This document shows, piece after piece, positions 25,019 through 34,012 of a stretch of DNA of 64,000 nucleotides. Position 1 is the stretch's first letter. The number at the start of each line of letters is the position of its first letter. Where the stretch lies: positions 62,001-126,000 of the forward strand of contig NZ_AQHN01000084.1 of assembly GCF_000359745.1 (NCBI RefSeq), given 5' to 3'. The position numbers and the translations under genes are program-made. A model generated the notes under the pieces. That model was given only the letters and a program-made list of their open reading frames with translations. It made no database searches and was not told the origin of the DNA. This DNA comes from Rhizobium freirei PRF 81. Lineage in GTDB: Bacteria > Pseudomonadota > Alphaproteobacteria > Rhizobiales > Rhizobiaceae.

Positions 25019-27303
25019 CCATGATGGAACCACGTAAACATGGCGATGCTTCCGACGGTACGGTCGGCGGTCGCCAGTCGCGCTTCGAAGGCAATATGAA
25101 GGTGACAGGGAAGGCGACCTATGCGCTGGAATACCCTGTCGAAAACCTCGCTTACGCCGTTCTCGTGCAGAGCACGATCCCGGCCGGCCGTGTCGTGACC
25201 GTCGACGCGTCGGCGGCGCTTGCCATGCCGGGCGTGCTTCTGGTGCTGACCCCCGAGGATGATCTTGGTCTCAAGCTTTCTGCCGACTGGGGCGGTAACA
25301 AGCCGGTCGATGGCCCCTATTATCCGCTGCCGCGCGAGGTGCAGTTCAACGGTCAATCGATTGCTGCCGTGGTGGCGGAGAGCCGCGAGCAAGCGACGGA
25401 GGCCGCCAGGCTGGTGCGCGTCACCTATGAGGCGAGCAAGCACGTCGCCGATCTCAACGATCCGCATGCCGGCGAGGGCAAGCTCGTGGAGCCGCTTTCG
25501 GTTGCCTGGGGCGATGCCGAGGCGGCGCTTGCGGCATCCCCGGTTAAGGTCGAGGCCGAATATTCGACGCCGCGCGAATATCATGTGGCCATGGAGCCGC
25601 ACGGACTGACGGCAAAATGGGATGACGACCAGCTGACGATCTGGGAACCGAGCCAATGGTCGCACGGCATGGCGCGCATGTATTCCGAATGGTTCGACAT
25701 GCCCTATGAAAATGTCCGGATCATCTCGCCCTTCATCGGCGGCGGTTTCGGATCGAAGGGGCAGCCGCTCGCCTATGGCGCGGTCGCGATCGCGGCTGCA
25801 AGAAAGCTCGACCGGCCGGTCAAGCTTGCGGTCACACGCCCGCAGAACTTTACGAGCTACGGCGGCCGTGCGGGGACCAGACAGACGATCGCGCTTGGCG
25901 CGACGGAAGACGGCATTCTGCAGGCGATCGTTCATCGCGGCGCCAGCGAGACCTCGGTCTATGCCGACTGGCCGGAGCAGACGGGTGCGGCAACGTCCAT
26001 CCTCTACAAGGTCGAGAATTTCTCCTCGCAGCATCGCATCGTGCCGGTCAATAGCGTCACGCCCGGGGCCTTGCGCGGTCCGGGCAAAAATCCGAGCGCC
26101 TACGGCATCGAATGCGCCATCGAGGAGCTTGCCTACAAGCTCGGCATGGACCCGCTGGAACTTCGTCTGAAGAATGATGCCGATCACGACTACCAGTCGG
26201 GCAAGCCGTGGTCGACACGCCGGTTGCGCGAGGCGCTGACCGGAGGGGCCGAAGCATTCGGCTGGTCGCGGCGCAGTCACGCGCCGCGCTCGATGCGCGA
26301 CGGCAAGACCTTGATCGGCTGGGGCATCGGCTGCGGCACCTTCCCGGTTATCCGGGCGCCGAGCGAGGCCATGATCCGCATCCTGTCCAACGGCCGGGTC
26401 GAGGTCGTCAGCGGCGCCATCGACATGGGGCAGGGGACCTATACGATCCTCGCCCAGAGTGCGGCGGAAGTCTTCGGCATTCCGGTGGAGCAGGTCGAAG
26501 TGCATCTTGGCGATTCACGGCTGCCGGGTTCGGCGATTGCCGGCGGTTCGATGCTCGCCGGCTCGATCATGGGGGCCGTGCACAAGGCTGCGGTCGCCGC
26601 CCGCGACGAGCTTATCGGCCTTGCGCTCAGCGACGCCAACTCGCCATTCCGCGAGACGGGTGCGAATACGCTGAATTTCGCCGAGGGCCGCATCGGAGCG
26701 CCCCGCGGTGAGGCACCATCGCTCACGTTGGCGGAGCTCATGTCTGCGCTCAAGCGCGAGGAGATCGAGGTCCGGCGGAATACTTTGCCGGACGGCGCGA
26801 ACGCCCAGGAGCAGCTCCAGGCCTGGACCACCATGGCTAGGGTTCAAGGGCCGACCATGGGCGATTATTCCATGCACAGCTGGTGCGCCCATTTCGCCGA
26901 AGTGCGGGTCGATGAGGATTTCGGCACGGTGCGGGTCTCCCGCATGGTTTCCGCCTTCGATTGCGGCCGCCTCTACAATCCCAAGCTGGTCGAAAGCCAG
27001 TGGCGCGGTGGCATCATCATGGGCATCGGTCAGGCTCTTCTCGAAGAGGGGTTGATCGATCCGCGTAACGGGCGAACCGTCAACAACAATGTGGGCGACT
27101 ACCTCGTGCCGACGAATTCCGACGTTCCGGATATTCAGGTGATCTCCGTCGGCGTGCCGGATCACAATGCCTCGGCACTCGGCGGCAAGGGTGTCGGCGA
27201 AGTCGGCATCGTCGGCGTTGCGCCGGCCATTGCCAATGCCGTGTTCCATGCGACGGGCAAGCGCATCCGCGACTTGCCGATCACGCTGGAAAAGCTGCTC
27301 TAA
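25015..27303 (+). CDS. Aldehyde oxidoreductase, molybdopterin subunit (PaoC/YagR-like)
   Basis: Catalytic subunit of 762 residues that oxidises an aldehyde or N-heterocycle with water as oxygen donor. It has the N-terminal hydroxylase domain (about residues 20-130), FIGGGFGSKGQ in the cofactor region, GALRGPGKNPS, and the C-terminal GGKGVGEVGIVGVAP with the active-site Glu of the family. The subunit order 2Fe-2S, FAD, Mo matches PaoABC. No maturation chaperone (XdhC/PaoD-like) gene follows, so maturation must be supplied elsewhere. The substrate is unknown; aromatic aldehydes are plausible given the aromatic catabolism 16 kb away. Confidence 0.93.
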   Translation: MTMMEPRKHGDASDGTVGGRQSRFEGNMKVTGKATYALEYPVENLAYAVLVQSTIPAGRVVTVDASAALAMPGVLLVLTPEDDLGLKLSADWGGNKPVDGPYYPLPREVQFNGQSIAAVVAESREQATEAARLVRVTYEASKHVADLNDPHAGEGKLVEPLSVAWGDAEAALAASPVKVEAEYSTPREYHVAMEPHGLTAKWDDDQLTIWEPSQWSHGMARMYSEWFDMPYENVRIISPFIGGGFGSKGQPLAYGAVAIAAARKLDRPVKLAVTRPQNFTSYGGRAGTRQTIALGATEDGILQAIVHRGASETSVYADWPEQTGAATSILYKVENFSSQHRIVPVNSVTPGALRGPGKNPSAYGIECAIEELAYKLGMDPLELRLKNDADHDYQSGKPWSTRRLREALTGGAEAFGWSRRSHAPRSMRDGKTLIGWGIGCGTFPVIRAPSEAMIRILSNGRVEVVSGAIDMGQGTYTILAQSAAEVFGIPVEQVEVHLGDSRLPGSAIAGGSMLAGSIMGAVHKAAVAARDELIGLALSDANSPFRETGANTLNFAEGRIGAPRGEAPSLTLAELMSALKREEIEVRRNTLPDGANAQEQLQAWTTMARVQGPTMGDYSMHSWCAHFAEVRVDEDFGTVRVSRMVSAFDCGRLYNPKLVESQWRGGIIMGIGQALLEEGLIDPRNGRTVNNNVGDYLVPTNSDVPDIQVISVGVPDHNASALGGKGVGEVGIVGVAPAIANAVFHATGKRIRDLPITLEKLL

Positions 27304-27313
27304 GAGCAGGTTG

Positions 27314-27348
27314 GTTTGAGCCGTACTGCGTGAGCAGGCGGCTCAAAC
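27314..27348 (+). terminator. Hairpin after the aldehyde oxidoreductase operon
   Basis: GTTTGAGCCG (27314-27323) pairs perfectly with CGGCTCAAAC (27339-27348), 15-base loop, followed by GTTTTGAGG. It begins 10 bp past the stop codon. The tail is short, so efficiency is uncertain. Confidence 0.55.
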
Positions 27349-27459
27349 GTTTTGAGGCCGCGAAGGTTGATCTGTTCTATACCAAGCGTCGCGGTCAGTC
27401 GCTTGCGCAACTCGCCCTCGTCTGGGTTCTCTGGGATCCGCGCGTCACCTCTGCCTGGA

Positions 27460-28494
27460 TCAGGCCTTGCCGCGGCTGACGCCATAGGTAAGTGCAAGAG
27501 CACCGACGAGAACGGCGCCCTTGATGAAATCCTGCGTGTAATAGGGAGCATTCAGCATCGTCAGGCCGTTGAGGAGAATGCCGACGAAGACTGCGCCGAT
27601 CGTCGTACCAAGGACGTTTGGCCGACGCAGGCCGAGAACCGCAAAGCCGATGAGCGAGGCGGCCACGGAGTCCATCAGCAGCGAGGCGCCGGACGAAACA
27701 TCGCCGCGTCCAACACGGGCGGCAACGATGATGCCGCCGAGCGAGGCTAGAACGCCGGACAACACATAGGCGAAGGTCTTCAAACGGGCGATATTGGCGC
27801 CGGCCAGTCGTGTCGCGGCTTCGTTGCCGCCGGTTGCATAGAGCAGGCGGCCAAGGCGTGTCCGCTCGGCCAGGATATGGAGCACCAGCGCGACAACCAG
27901 CATCAGAATGACAGGCAGAGGAATGGTTCCAAACAGGCTCGATCGGCCGATGGTCAGGAAAGCAGGGTCGACCTTGCCGGTGGCCTTCGTCCCATCGGGA
28001 AGAATCAAGCCCACCGAGATCGAACGCCCAGCCGTCGGGATGAGCTGGAGGCCGGTCAGCAGGAACATCGTGGCAAGGGTCGCAAGCAGGTCCGGCACTT
28101 TCAGACGAACGATCAACAAAGCATTCGCGAGCCCGACCAGCGCGCCGAAGGCAAGCACCAGAGGCACGGTCTGATAGGCATTGAGATCAAGCACGATCAT
28201 GGCATAGCTGGCGGCCATGACACTGGAGGCAGCAACCGCGCCGACGGACAGATCGAAACCGCCGATGGCAAGCGTGATGGTGACGCCTGCGCCGATGACG
28301 GCGACGACAGAGACCGCCTGCAGGATGCTCATCAGATTGTTGATGTTGATGAAGGCCGGCTGCGCAAAGCCGAAGATGAGGATCAGGGCGAAGAGCAGGA
28401 AAAAGACCGCACCTCGGCGCACCAGTTCCTTGGGCGAGAGCGCTTCGCTTGCCGGCTTTCCCTTTTCCCCGATTTGGGCAGTGCCTTCACTCAT
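27460..28494 (-). CDS. Sugar-type ABC permease (RbsC-like)
   Basis: A 344-residue inner-membrane permease of the ribose/xylose/AI-2 class (BPD_transp_2), about nine to ten hydrophobic segments. It has the conserved stretches NINNLMSILQAVSVVAVIG and GGFDLSVGAVAASS near the N-terminus, and ATGGNEAATRLAGANIARLK plus LGGIIVAARVG in the second half. It lies 5 bp after the ATPase gene. No periplasmic binding protein gene is next to it. The substrate cannot be named; the family takes pentoses, hexoses, polyols, nucleosides and autoinducer-2. Confidence 0.92.
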   Translation of the reverse strand: MSEGTAQIGEKGKPASEALSPKELVRRGAVFFLLFALILIFGFAQPAFININNLMSILQAVSVVAVIGAGVTITLAIGGFDLSVGAVAASSVMAASYAMIVLDLNAYQTVPLVLAFGALVGLANALLIVRLKVPDLLATLATMFLLTGLQLIPTAGRSISVGLILPDGTKATGKVDPAFLTIGRSSLFGTIPLPVILMLVVALVLHILAERTRLGRLLYATGGNEAATRLAGANIARLKTFAYVLSGVLASLGGIIVAARVGRGDVSSGASLLMDSVAASLIGFAVLGLRRPNVLGTTIGAVFVGILLNGLTMLNAPYYTQDFIKGAVLVGALALTYGVSRGKA

Positions 28495-28499
28495 CTGGC

Positions 28500-29975
28500 C
28501 TATTCCTTATTTTGCCGGTCGCCGGTGATCGCGGGAGCGAAGTCCTTCAGGCTGTGATGGTCCATGATCAGCACCCTGTCGGCGACTTCGAGCGCTTCTT
28601 CCGGATCGGATGTTGCAATCAGGGTGGCGCGGTCGGTATGGGCGCGTATGGCTGCGATAATGTCCTGGCGAGCCCCGACATCGACGCCCTGAAATGGCTC
28701 GTCGAGCAGCAATAGTCGGCTCGGCTCGGCCTCCCAGCGCGCCAGCACGGCCTTCTGCTGGTTGCCGCCCGAAAGCGACCATACCGATGCGCCCGCTCCA
28801 GATGCCTTTATGCCAAGGCGCCCGATTGCCTTCTCTCCTTCGCGGGTTTCCCGCCCGGAAAACAGGAAGCCGGATGGATACCATTGCTTCAGATGCGGCA
28901 GGCTTATCGTGGCTGCAATGCTCTCTCCCGGCCAGTCCGGCGGCATGAGCGAAGAGCGATGACGGTCCGCGGCGGCCATGACGCCGCCGCGTGCAATCGC
29001 CTCGGCCGGTGACGCCGGCTGATAGGGCACGCCATCCAACAATGCATCGCCAGCCGCGAGGTGCTGGATGCCGAAGAGCGCGGAGAGAAGCCGGCTCTTG
29101 CCCGCCCCTAGAACGCCGGTGATGGCCACGACTTCGCCGGCGTGAAGCGTAAGATCGAAAGGTGCGCTGTCGGAAAGAAGTCTTATGCCCCGAAGCTCAA
29201 GCACTATCCTGTCGAACTGCTCGCGCCGATGCGGGCGAGCGGCTTTCATCGATCGGCCGATCATGGTCTCGATGGCGGCGTCGAAATCGATCGGTCGCGC
29301 GAAGGCACCGACGTTACGGCCGCCGCGCAGGATGACGACGCGATCGGCAAGCGCATCGAGATCGGCGGTGCGGTGGGAAATATAGAGAATGCCCATCCCG
29401 CGGGCTTTCAGCTGACGGACGATTTCATAAAGCCGCCCTGCCTCGCGGGCGGAAAGGCTTGCCGTGGGTTCGTCGAGGATCAGCAGTTGCGCCTTGTTCG
29501 ACAGGGCGCGGGCAATGGCGACCATCTGGCGGTCGGCCGTGCCTAGATCGCCGAAATCCCGATCCAGCGGCAGGTCGAATCCGGCCTCCTTCAGAATGGC
29601 CGCCGCTTTCCTTCGCACCGAACGTTTCGACAGGAAGAAAGGCTGACGGCCATCGACGAATTGATTGAGCAGAAGCGCGTCCGCCACCGAAAGGCCGGCG
29701 ACGCCGACAACATCGGTCGACTGATGAACGGTAACGATACCCTGGGCGGCTGCCTCAGCGGGGCTATCGGCGCGATAATTTCTACCATTCCATAGAATGC
29801 TGCCTGAATCGGCCGGGTAAATGCCTGAAAGGATCTTCACCAGCGTCGATTTGCCGGCCCCGTTGGCTCCCATCAGCGCAACGATCTCGCCGCCGTCGAT
29901 GATTAGCGATGCGCCTGCCAGGGCTTGTGTCGAGCCGAAAGCGCGGGACAGATTTTGTATGCTCAGCAAGGTCAT
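28500..29975 (-). CDS. Sugar-type ABC ATPase, double domain (RbsA/XylG-like)
   Basis: A 491-residue protein with two ABC domains in tandem, as in RbsA. Domain 1: Walker A GANGAGKSTLVKIL, Walker B LLILDEPTASL. Domain 2, from about residue 255: the degenerate Walker A GVLGAGKSRL, signature LSGGNQQKAVLARW, Walker B LLLLDEPFQGVD. ATG 29975 has no recognisable ribosome binding site, unusual for this window. A perfect 16-bp palindrome lies about 80 bp upstream and a related one inside the gene near its start. It is first gene of a two-gene operon lacking a binding protein. Confidence 0.92.
   Translation of the reverse strand: MTLLSIQNLSRAFGSTQALAGASLIIDGGEIVALMGANGAGKSTLVKILSGIYPADSGSILWNGRNYRADSPAEAAAQGIVTVHQSTDVVGVAGLSVADALLLNQFVDGRQPFFLSKRSVRRKAAAILKEAGFDLPLDRDFGDLGTADRQMVAIARALSNKAQLLILDEPTASLSAREAGRLYEIVRQLKARGMGILYISHRTADLDALADRVVILRGGRNVGAFARPIDFDAAIETMIGRSMKAARPHRREQFDRIVLELRGIRLLSDSAPFDLTLHAGEVVAITGVLGAGKSRLLSALFGIQHLAAGDALLDGVPYQPASPAEAIARGGVMAAADRHRSSLMPPDWPGESIAATISLPHLKQWYPSGFLFSGRETREGEKAIGRLGIKASGAGASVWSLSGGNQQKAVLARWEAEPSRLLLLDEPFQGVDVGARQDIIAAIRAHTDRATLIATSDPEEALEVADRVLIMDHHSLKDFAPAITGDRQNKE
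29787..29798. promoter_or_regulatory. Second, imperfect copy of the ATTCTATAGAAT box inside the ATPase gene
   Basis: ATTCCATAGAAT differs by one base from the core of the palindrome at 30055-30070. It lies about 270 bp downstream of it, inside the coding region. Two sites at this spacing could allow looping repression, or the match may be chance. Confidence 0.3.
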
Positions 29976-30054
29976 AAGGATAGATTCGATGAAAGCCTGT
30001 CACACTCCTAGGCTTCTGCTATCCGATCACAAGGAGCGGTCTTCTTTTCATGAC

Positions 30055-30070
30055 TTATTCTATAGAATAA
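30055..30070. promoter_or_regulatory. Perfect 16-bp palindrome upstream of sugar ABC operon
   Basis: TTATTCTATAGAATAA is fully self-complementary and lies 80-95 bp upstream of the ATPase start. This is a typical operator for a dimeric regulator (GntR, LacI, ROK or IclR type). No such regulator gene lies next to it. Confidence 0.55.
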
Positions 30071-30201
30071 ATTTCTTTTCCCCGTCGGAGGCTGCTTGAT
30101 CGATGGCATTTCGCCACGGCCCAAGGCGGAAAGGTGCCAACCGGTCACCAAAATCACTCGAAGGGGGAAGGATTACGACTTCGCCGCTTGCGCAGCGGAA
30201 A

Positions 30202-30227
30202 GCCCGGCGTGGATTGACACGCCGGGC
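30202..30227 (-). terminator. Strong hairpin terminator after MHS transporter gene
   Basis: GCCCGGCGTG (30202-30211) pairs perfectly with CACGCCGGGC (30218-30227), 6-base loop GATTGA. On the minus strand the stem is followed by TTTCC. It lies 11 bp after the transporter stop codon at 30238. Confidence 0.7.
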
Positions 30228-30237
30228 CTTATTCTCG

Positions 30238-32121
30238 TCAGTCGATTGCGTCGAGATCGACGCCCTTGGTCTCACGGACAAAGATGATGCCGATGACCAG
30301 GGTCATGGCGGCAATCGCGATGGGATACCAGAGACCATAATAGATATCGCCCGTGGCAGCGCTCATGGCAAAGACCGTTGCCGGCAGCAGGCCGCCGAAC
30401 CAGCCGTTGCCGATGTGATAGGGCAGCGACATGCCGGTATAACGGATGCGGGTCGGGAACATCTCCACCAGGATCGCGGCAATCGGACCGTAGACCATGG
30501 TGACGTAGATGACGAGGATCGTCAAAATGGCGATCGTCAGCGGCCAGTTGATGGCCGAAGGGTTGGCGACCATCTTGAAGGCGCCGCCGCTGGCGACGGT
30601 ATAGACCGGCATGTCCGTTGCTCCGCCTGCCTGTTCCGCCGTCAGGAGCTTGGCCTTGACGAGGTCGGCGACCGGCGTGACGGTCTTTTCGCCTGCCCGC
30701 ACCGTTGCCGCATTGAGCCCGAGCTCGGGGTTTGCGGCGATGAAGGCATCAAGCTTGGCATCTGGCACCTTGGCGGGATCGCGCGCCAGCGGGAAGCCGG
30801 CCTTTTGTAGCGCAAGGCTCATGTCGTGCGTAAACGCCGCACCCTTGGCCGTCGCGTCTTTGCCGGCGGCTGTGGCATCATAGGATGTTACCGTGGCGTC
30901 GCCGACCTTGACGATTGCCGGCTGGCCTGCGGGGCCTGCTGAAATCGTATAGGGAACGGAGGACTTCGCCAAGAAAGACGTGGCGATATCGCAGGAATTG
31001 TTGAACTTCGCCGTTCCCACCGGGTTGAACTGGAATGTGCAGTCGCCGGGAGCAGCCGTCACCGTGGCGCGGACGGTTTGCTCCGCCTGGGCGAGCGCCG
31101 GATTTGCCGCGCTCGTCAATGCTTTGAACAGCGGGAAGTAGGTCAGGATTGCGAGTAGGAGACCCGCCATGATGATCGGCTTGCGGCCGATCTTGTCCGA
31201 AAGCCAGCCGAAGAACACGAAAAAGCCGCTGCCGATCAGAAGCGCGATCGCGATCATGATGTTGACCGATTGGCCATCGACCTTCAGCACGTTCTGCAGG
31301 AAGAACAAGGAGTAGAACTGGCCGGCATACCAGACGACCGCCTGGCCGGCGGTGAGGCCGAGCAGCGCGATAAGGGCGATCTTGGCGTTCTTCCACTGGC
31401 CGAAGGCTTCCGAGAGCGGAGCCTTGGAACCCTTGCCCTCTTCCTTCATCCTCTTGAAAGCCGGCGATTCACTGAGCGACAGCCGGATCCAGACGGAGAT
31501 GGCAAGCAAAACGCAAGACACAAGGAAAGGAATGCGCCAGCCCCAGGCGGCAAATGCGTCCTTGCCGAGGGCATTCTGAACGACCAGAATGACGATCAGC
31601 GACAGGAACAGTCCGAGCGTCGCCGTTGTCTGGATCCAGGACGTATAGTAGCCGCGCTTGTTGTCGGGTGCATGCTCGGCAACATAAGTGGCGGCGCCGC
31701 CATATTCACCGCCAAGCGCCAGGCCCTGCAGCAGGCGAAGGATGATCAGGATGACAGGGGCGGCGATGCCCCAGCTTGCCGACCCGGGGAGAACGCCGAC
31801 CAGGAAGGTCGAAAGACCCATGATCAGGATCGTGACGAGGAAGGTATATTTGCGTCCGACAAGATCGCCAATCCGGCCGAAAACCAAGGCGCCGAAGGGC
31901 CGGACGAGGAAGCCCGCCGCAAAGGCGAGCAGGGCGAAAATGTTGCGGGTTGCCTCCGGATAGTCGCTGAAGAAGGTCGTGCCGATGAAGGCAGCCAGAG
32001 ACCCGTAAAGATAGAAGTCGTACCATTCGAAAACTGTTCCGAGCGAAGAGGCGAAGATGACCTTCTTCTCTTCCCGGGTCATGCCTCCACCCGTCGTCTC
32101 GGTCGCGGACGTGATTGCCAT
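30238..32121 (-). CDS. MHS-family MFS transporter with ~190-residue periplasmic insertion
   Basis: Metabolite:proton symporter (MHS group, cf. ShiA/ProP/KgtP), 627 residues instead of the usual 430-450. Family hallmarks: SLGTVFEWYDFYLYGSLAA at the N-terminus, GRIGDLVGRKYTF (motif A), ALGGEYGGAATYVAEHAP, and GWLSDKIGRKP in the second half. Between TM9 and TM10 (about residues 336-525) lies an extra hydrophilic domain with two cysteines (361 and 377), topologically periplasmic. The remaining TM segments resume at INWPLTIAILT and include VEMFPTRIRYTGMSLPYHIG. GGGAGG lies 8 bases before ATG 32121. The substrate is probably a carboxylate. Confidence 0.9.
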   Translation of the reverse strand: MAITSATETTGGGMTREEKKVIFASSLGTVFEWYDFYLYGSLAAFIGTTFFSDYPEATRNIFALLAFAAGFLVRPFGALVFGRIGDLVGRKYTFLVTILIMGLSTFLVGVLPGSASWGIAAPVILIILRLLQGLALGGEYGGAATYVAEHAPDNKRGYYTSWIQTTATLGLFLSLIVILVVQNALGKDAFAAWGWRIPFLVSCVLLAISVWIRLSLSESPAFKRMKEEGKGSKAPLSEAFGQWKNAKIALIALLGLTAGQAVVWYAGQFYSLFFLQNVLKVDGQSVNIMIAIALLIGSGFFVFFGWLSDKIGRKPIIMAGLLLAILTYFPLFKALTSAANPALAQAEQTVRATVTAAPGDCTFQFNPVGTAKFNNSCDIATSFLAKSSVPYTISAGPAGQPAIVKVGDATVTSYDATAAGKDATAKGAAFTHDMSLALQKAGFPLARDPAKVPDAKLDAFIAANPELGLNAATVRAGEKTVTPVADLVKAKLLTAEQAGGATDMPVYTVASGGAFKMVANPSAINWPLTIAILTILVIYVTMVYGPIAAILVEMFPTRIRYTGMSLPYHIGNGWFGGLLPATVFAMSAATGDIYYGLWYPIAIAAMTLVIGIIFVRETKGVDLDAID

Positions 32122-32491
32122 TCCTCAATCCTCCCAATTGCGCCAGGGACATCGTCAACAAATCTGTCCCATGTCCTCCATGATGACATTATGCAGGGCC
32201 CCCGCGCCGAAGAGGCGCGGAAAGTCGTGCCAGCGGGTGCTCTCCCGATTCCCTCCGCGAGGAGATCACGCCCCTGATGCGTTGGTGAGTGTTGGCCAAA
32301 AATTGAAAATTGCAATGCCTGCAACTGCTGCCGCTTATGGAAAACTGTGTGTAAGCATCGAGAGACACGAATATATCGCGGTCCGGCGCCGCAGCGCCGT
32401 ATTCAGTCCGGAAAGGCGGCGCCAGGCACGTCGAAATGCGACGCACCCGGCGAACCGCGGAGGTGCCGATCCGGACCGTTTTCGGCCTTTA
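32122..32491. other. 370-bp interval between two minus-strand MFS genes
   Basis: Two perfect hairpins are visible: CGGCGC/GCGCCG (32384-32399, 4-base loop), which may end the upstream MFS transcript, and CCGCGCC/GGCGCGG (32202-32220, 5-base loop) in the leader of the MHS gene. An A-rich stretch lies at about 32300-32350. No gene is supported. Confidence 0.45.
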
Positions 32492-33691
32492 TCATGCGGC
32501 TTGCAGCCGCAGGCGCCGCATCGGCGGGAAGGCGAAGGCGATGGCCGCAGCACCCAGTCCCACCACGGACGATCCGATGAACAGCCAGGAGTAATTGGCG
32601 AAGGTATCGAATATCCAGCCGCCGATCAGGGGGCCAGCGGCCATTCCGATGCTCGACAGCATCGAAGCGGCGCCGAAGACCGTGCCGATGACGCGAGGTC
32701 CGAAATACTCCCTCGCCAGCACGGCATAGAGCGGCATGACGCCGCCATAGGCGCTGCCGAAGACGACGGCCAGCGCATAGAATTCCCCGAGTTCGCTCAC
32801 CAGCAGATAGGTGGCAAGCGCGGCGGCCTGAACCAGAAGGCCGGCGATCAGCACCGGCTTGACGCCGACCCGATCTGCAAGCGTCCCGTAAAACAGGCGA
32901 CCACCAAGGCCCGCCAGCCCCTCGACGCTATAGATGCTGACGGCGGCCATCGGCCCGACGCCGCAGATCGTCGCGTAGCTGACCATATGAAAGATCGGGC
33001 CGGAATGGGCTGCGCAGCAGGCAAAGAAGGTCGCCCCAAGAACGAGGAATTGCGGTGAGCGGAAAATCTGGCCAAGCGGCAGGCTTTGTTCCGTCGCCTG
33101 CCCGTCTGAACCGGCTTTATCGGCAAGAATAGGCGCCCGCCGCACCAGCAGCGCTGCCGGTATGAGAAGGACCCAGGCCATGATGCCGATGACAAGCATG
33201 GCGAAGCGCCAGTCATAGGCGGAAATAAGGTAACGGGCAAAGGGCGATACGGTCATCGGGGCGACGGCCATGCCTGCGGAAACCAGGGATACCGCAAGGC
33301 TCCTGCCTTTGTCGAACCATGCGGTCGTTGCCGCAATCATCGGCGCGAAAAAGGCGCTGGCGGCGACACCGACGAGGATGCCGTAGGTCAGCTGGAATTG
33401 CAGAAGCGATCCTGCCCTGCTCGCCAGGACAAGCGCCAGCCCAAGCAGCAATGCTCCGATGACGACGACGATGCGTATGCCGAAGCGATCGCTCGCAGCA
33501 CCCCAGGCGAAGGCGCCCAGCCCCATGACGAGAAAGTTCAGCGTCATGGCCGCGGCAATACCGGCATGCGACCAACCCGTGTCGGCAGCGATCGGCACCT
33601 GAAAGATCGCCAAGGAAAACATTGCGCCGAGCGCGACGCAGGTCATCAGCGCCCCGGCACCGACGATTACCCAACGATATGATGAACTCAT
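32492..33691 (-). CDS. MFS transporter (MCT/OFA-like)
   Basis: A 399-residue, 12-TM major facilitator. The N-terminal VIVGAGALMTCVALGAMFSLAIF with SDRFGIRIVVV after TM2 and SLAVSLVSAGMAVAPMTVSPF in TM5 resemble monocarboxylate/oxalate-formate-type transporters. The second half contains GRLFYGTLADRVGVKPV. The ATG at 33691 has AGAGGAA about 8 bases upstream; a TTG 21 bases earlier is a less likely start. It is transcribed on its own ahead of the MHS transporter. The substrate is unknown, likely an organic acid. Confidence 0.88.
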   Translation of the reverse strand: MSSSYRWVIVGAGALMTCVALGAMFSLAIFQVPIAADTGWSHAGIAAAMTLNFLVMGLGAFAWGAASDRFGIRIVVVIGALLLGLALVLASRAGSLLQFQLTYGILVGVAASAFFAPMIAATTAWFDKGRSLAVSLVSAGMAVAPMTVSPFARYLISAYDWRFAMLVIGIMAWVLLIPAALLVRRAPILADKAGSDGQATEQSLPLGQIFRSPQFLVLGATFFACCAAHSGPIFHMVSYATICGVGPMAAVSIYSVEGLAGLGGRLFYGTLADRVGVKPVLIAGLLVQAAALATYLLVSELGEFYALAVVFGSAYGGVMPLYAVLAREYFGPRVIGTVFGAASMLSSIGMAAGPLIGGWIFDTFANYSWLFIGSSVVGLGAAAIAFAFPPMRRLRLQAA

Positions 33692-34012
33692 CTCCCAGTT
33701 CCTCTTTGACAATTCGACTTGTGGCAGGAAGGATCCGGTGTTCCTCTCTCGCGACCCGCCTCAATGAAGACGATTGCGTCTCGGCCATTTCGACATTGTC
33801 GTCCGAAAAAAACTCTGGCGGCCTGAAAACGTGCGTGACAGATTGCCAATATCGCCCGCAGTTTTTAATTTTGGGCTCATGCAGGGCTGCTAATGCTGCC
33901 TTCCTGTTGAAAGCCGCTTTGCTGCTCCAATGCCAGCGCAAGCGGCACGAATGACATGCAAGCTTGACATAGTACCGAACCAGATCTTCGCAGTCATGGA
34001 GCGGCATATTCA
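33692..34012. other. 321-bp divergent interval
   Basis: It lies between the MFS gene (minus) and the radical SAM gene (plus). A perfect -35 TTGACA is at 33964-33969, but no good -10 follows at normal spacing. There is an A+T-rich stretch near 33860. No gene or dyad worth naming. Confidence 0.35.

Noticed and set aside
24952-26505. 517-codon minus-strand frame across the molybdopterin subunit gene
   Set aside because: Antisense shadow of a gene with intact motifs; composition is not protein-like.
33964-33987. TTGACA before the radical SAM gene considered as a promoter
   Set aside because: No acceptable -10 at 16-18 bp; retained only as a remark in the interval entry.
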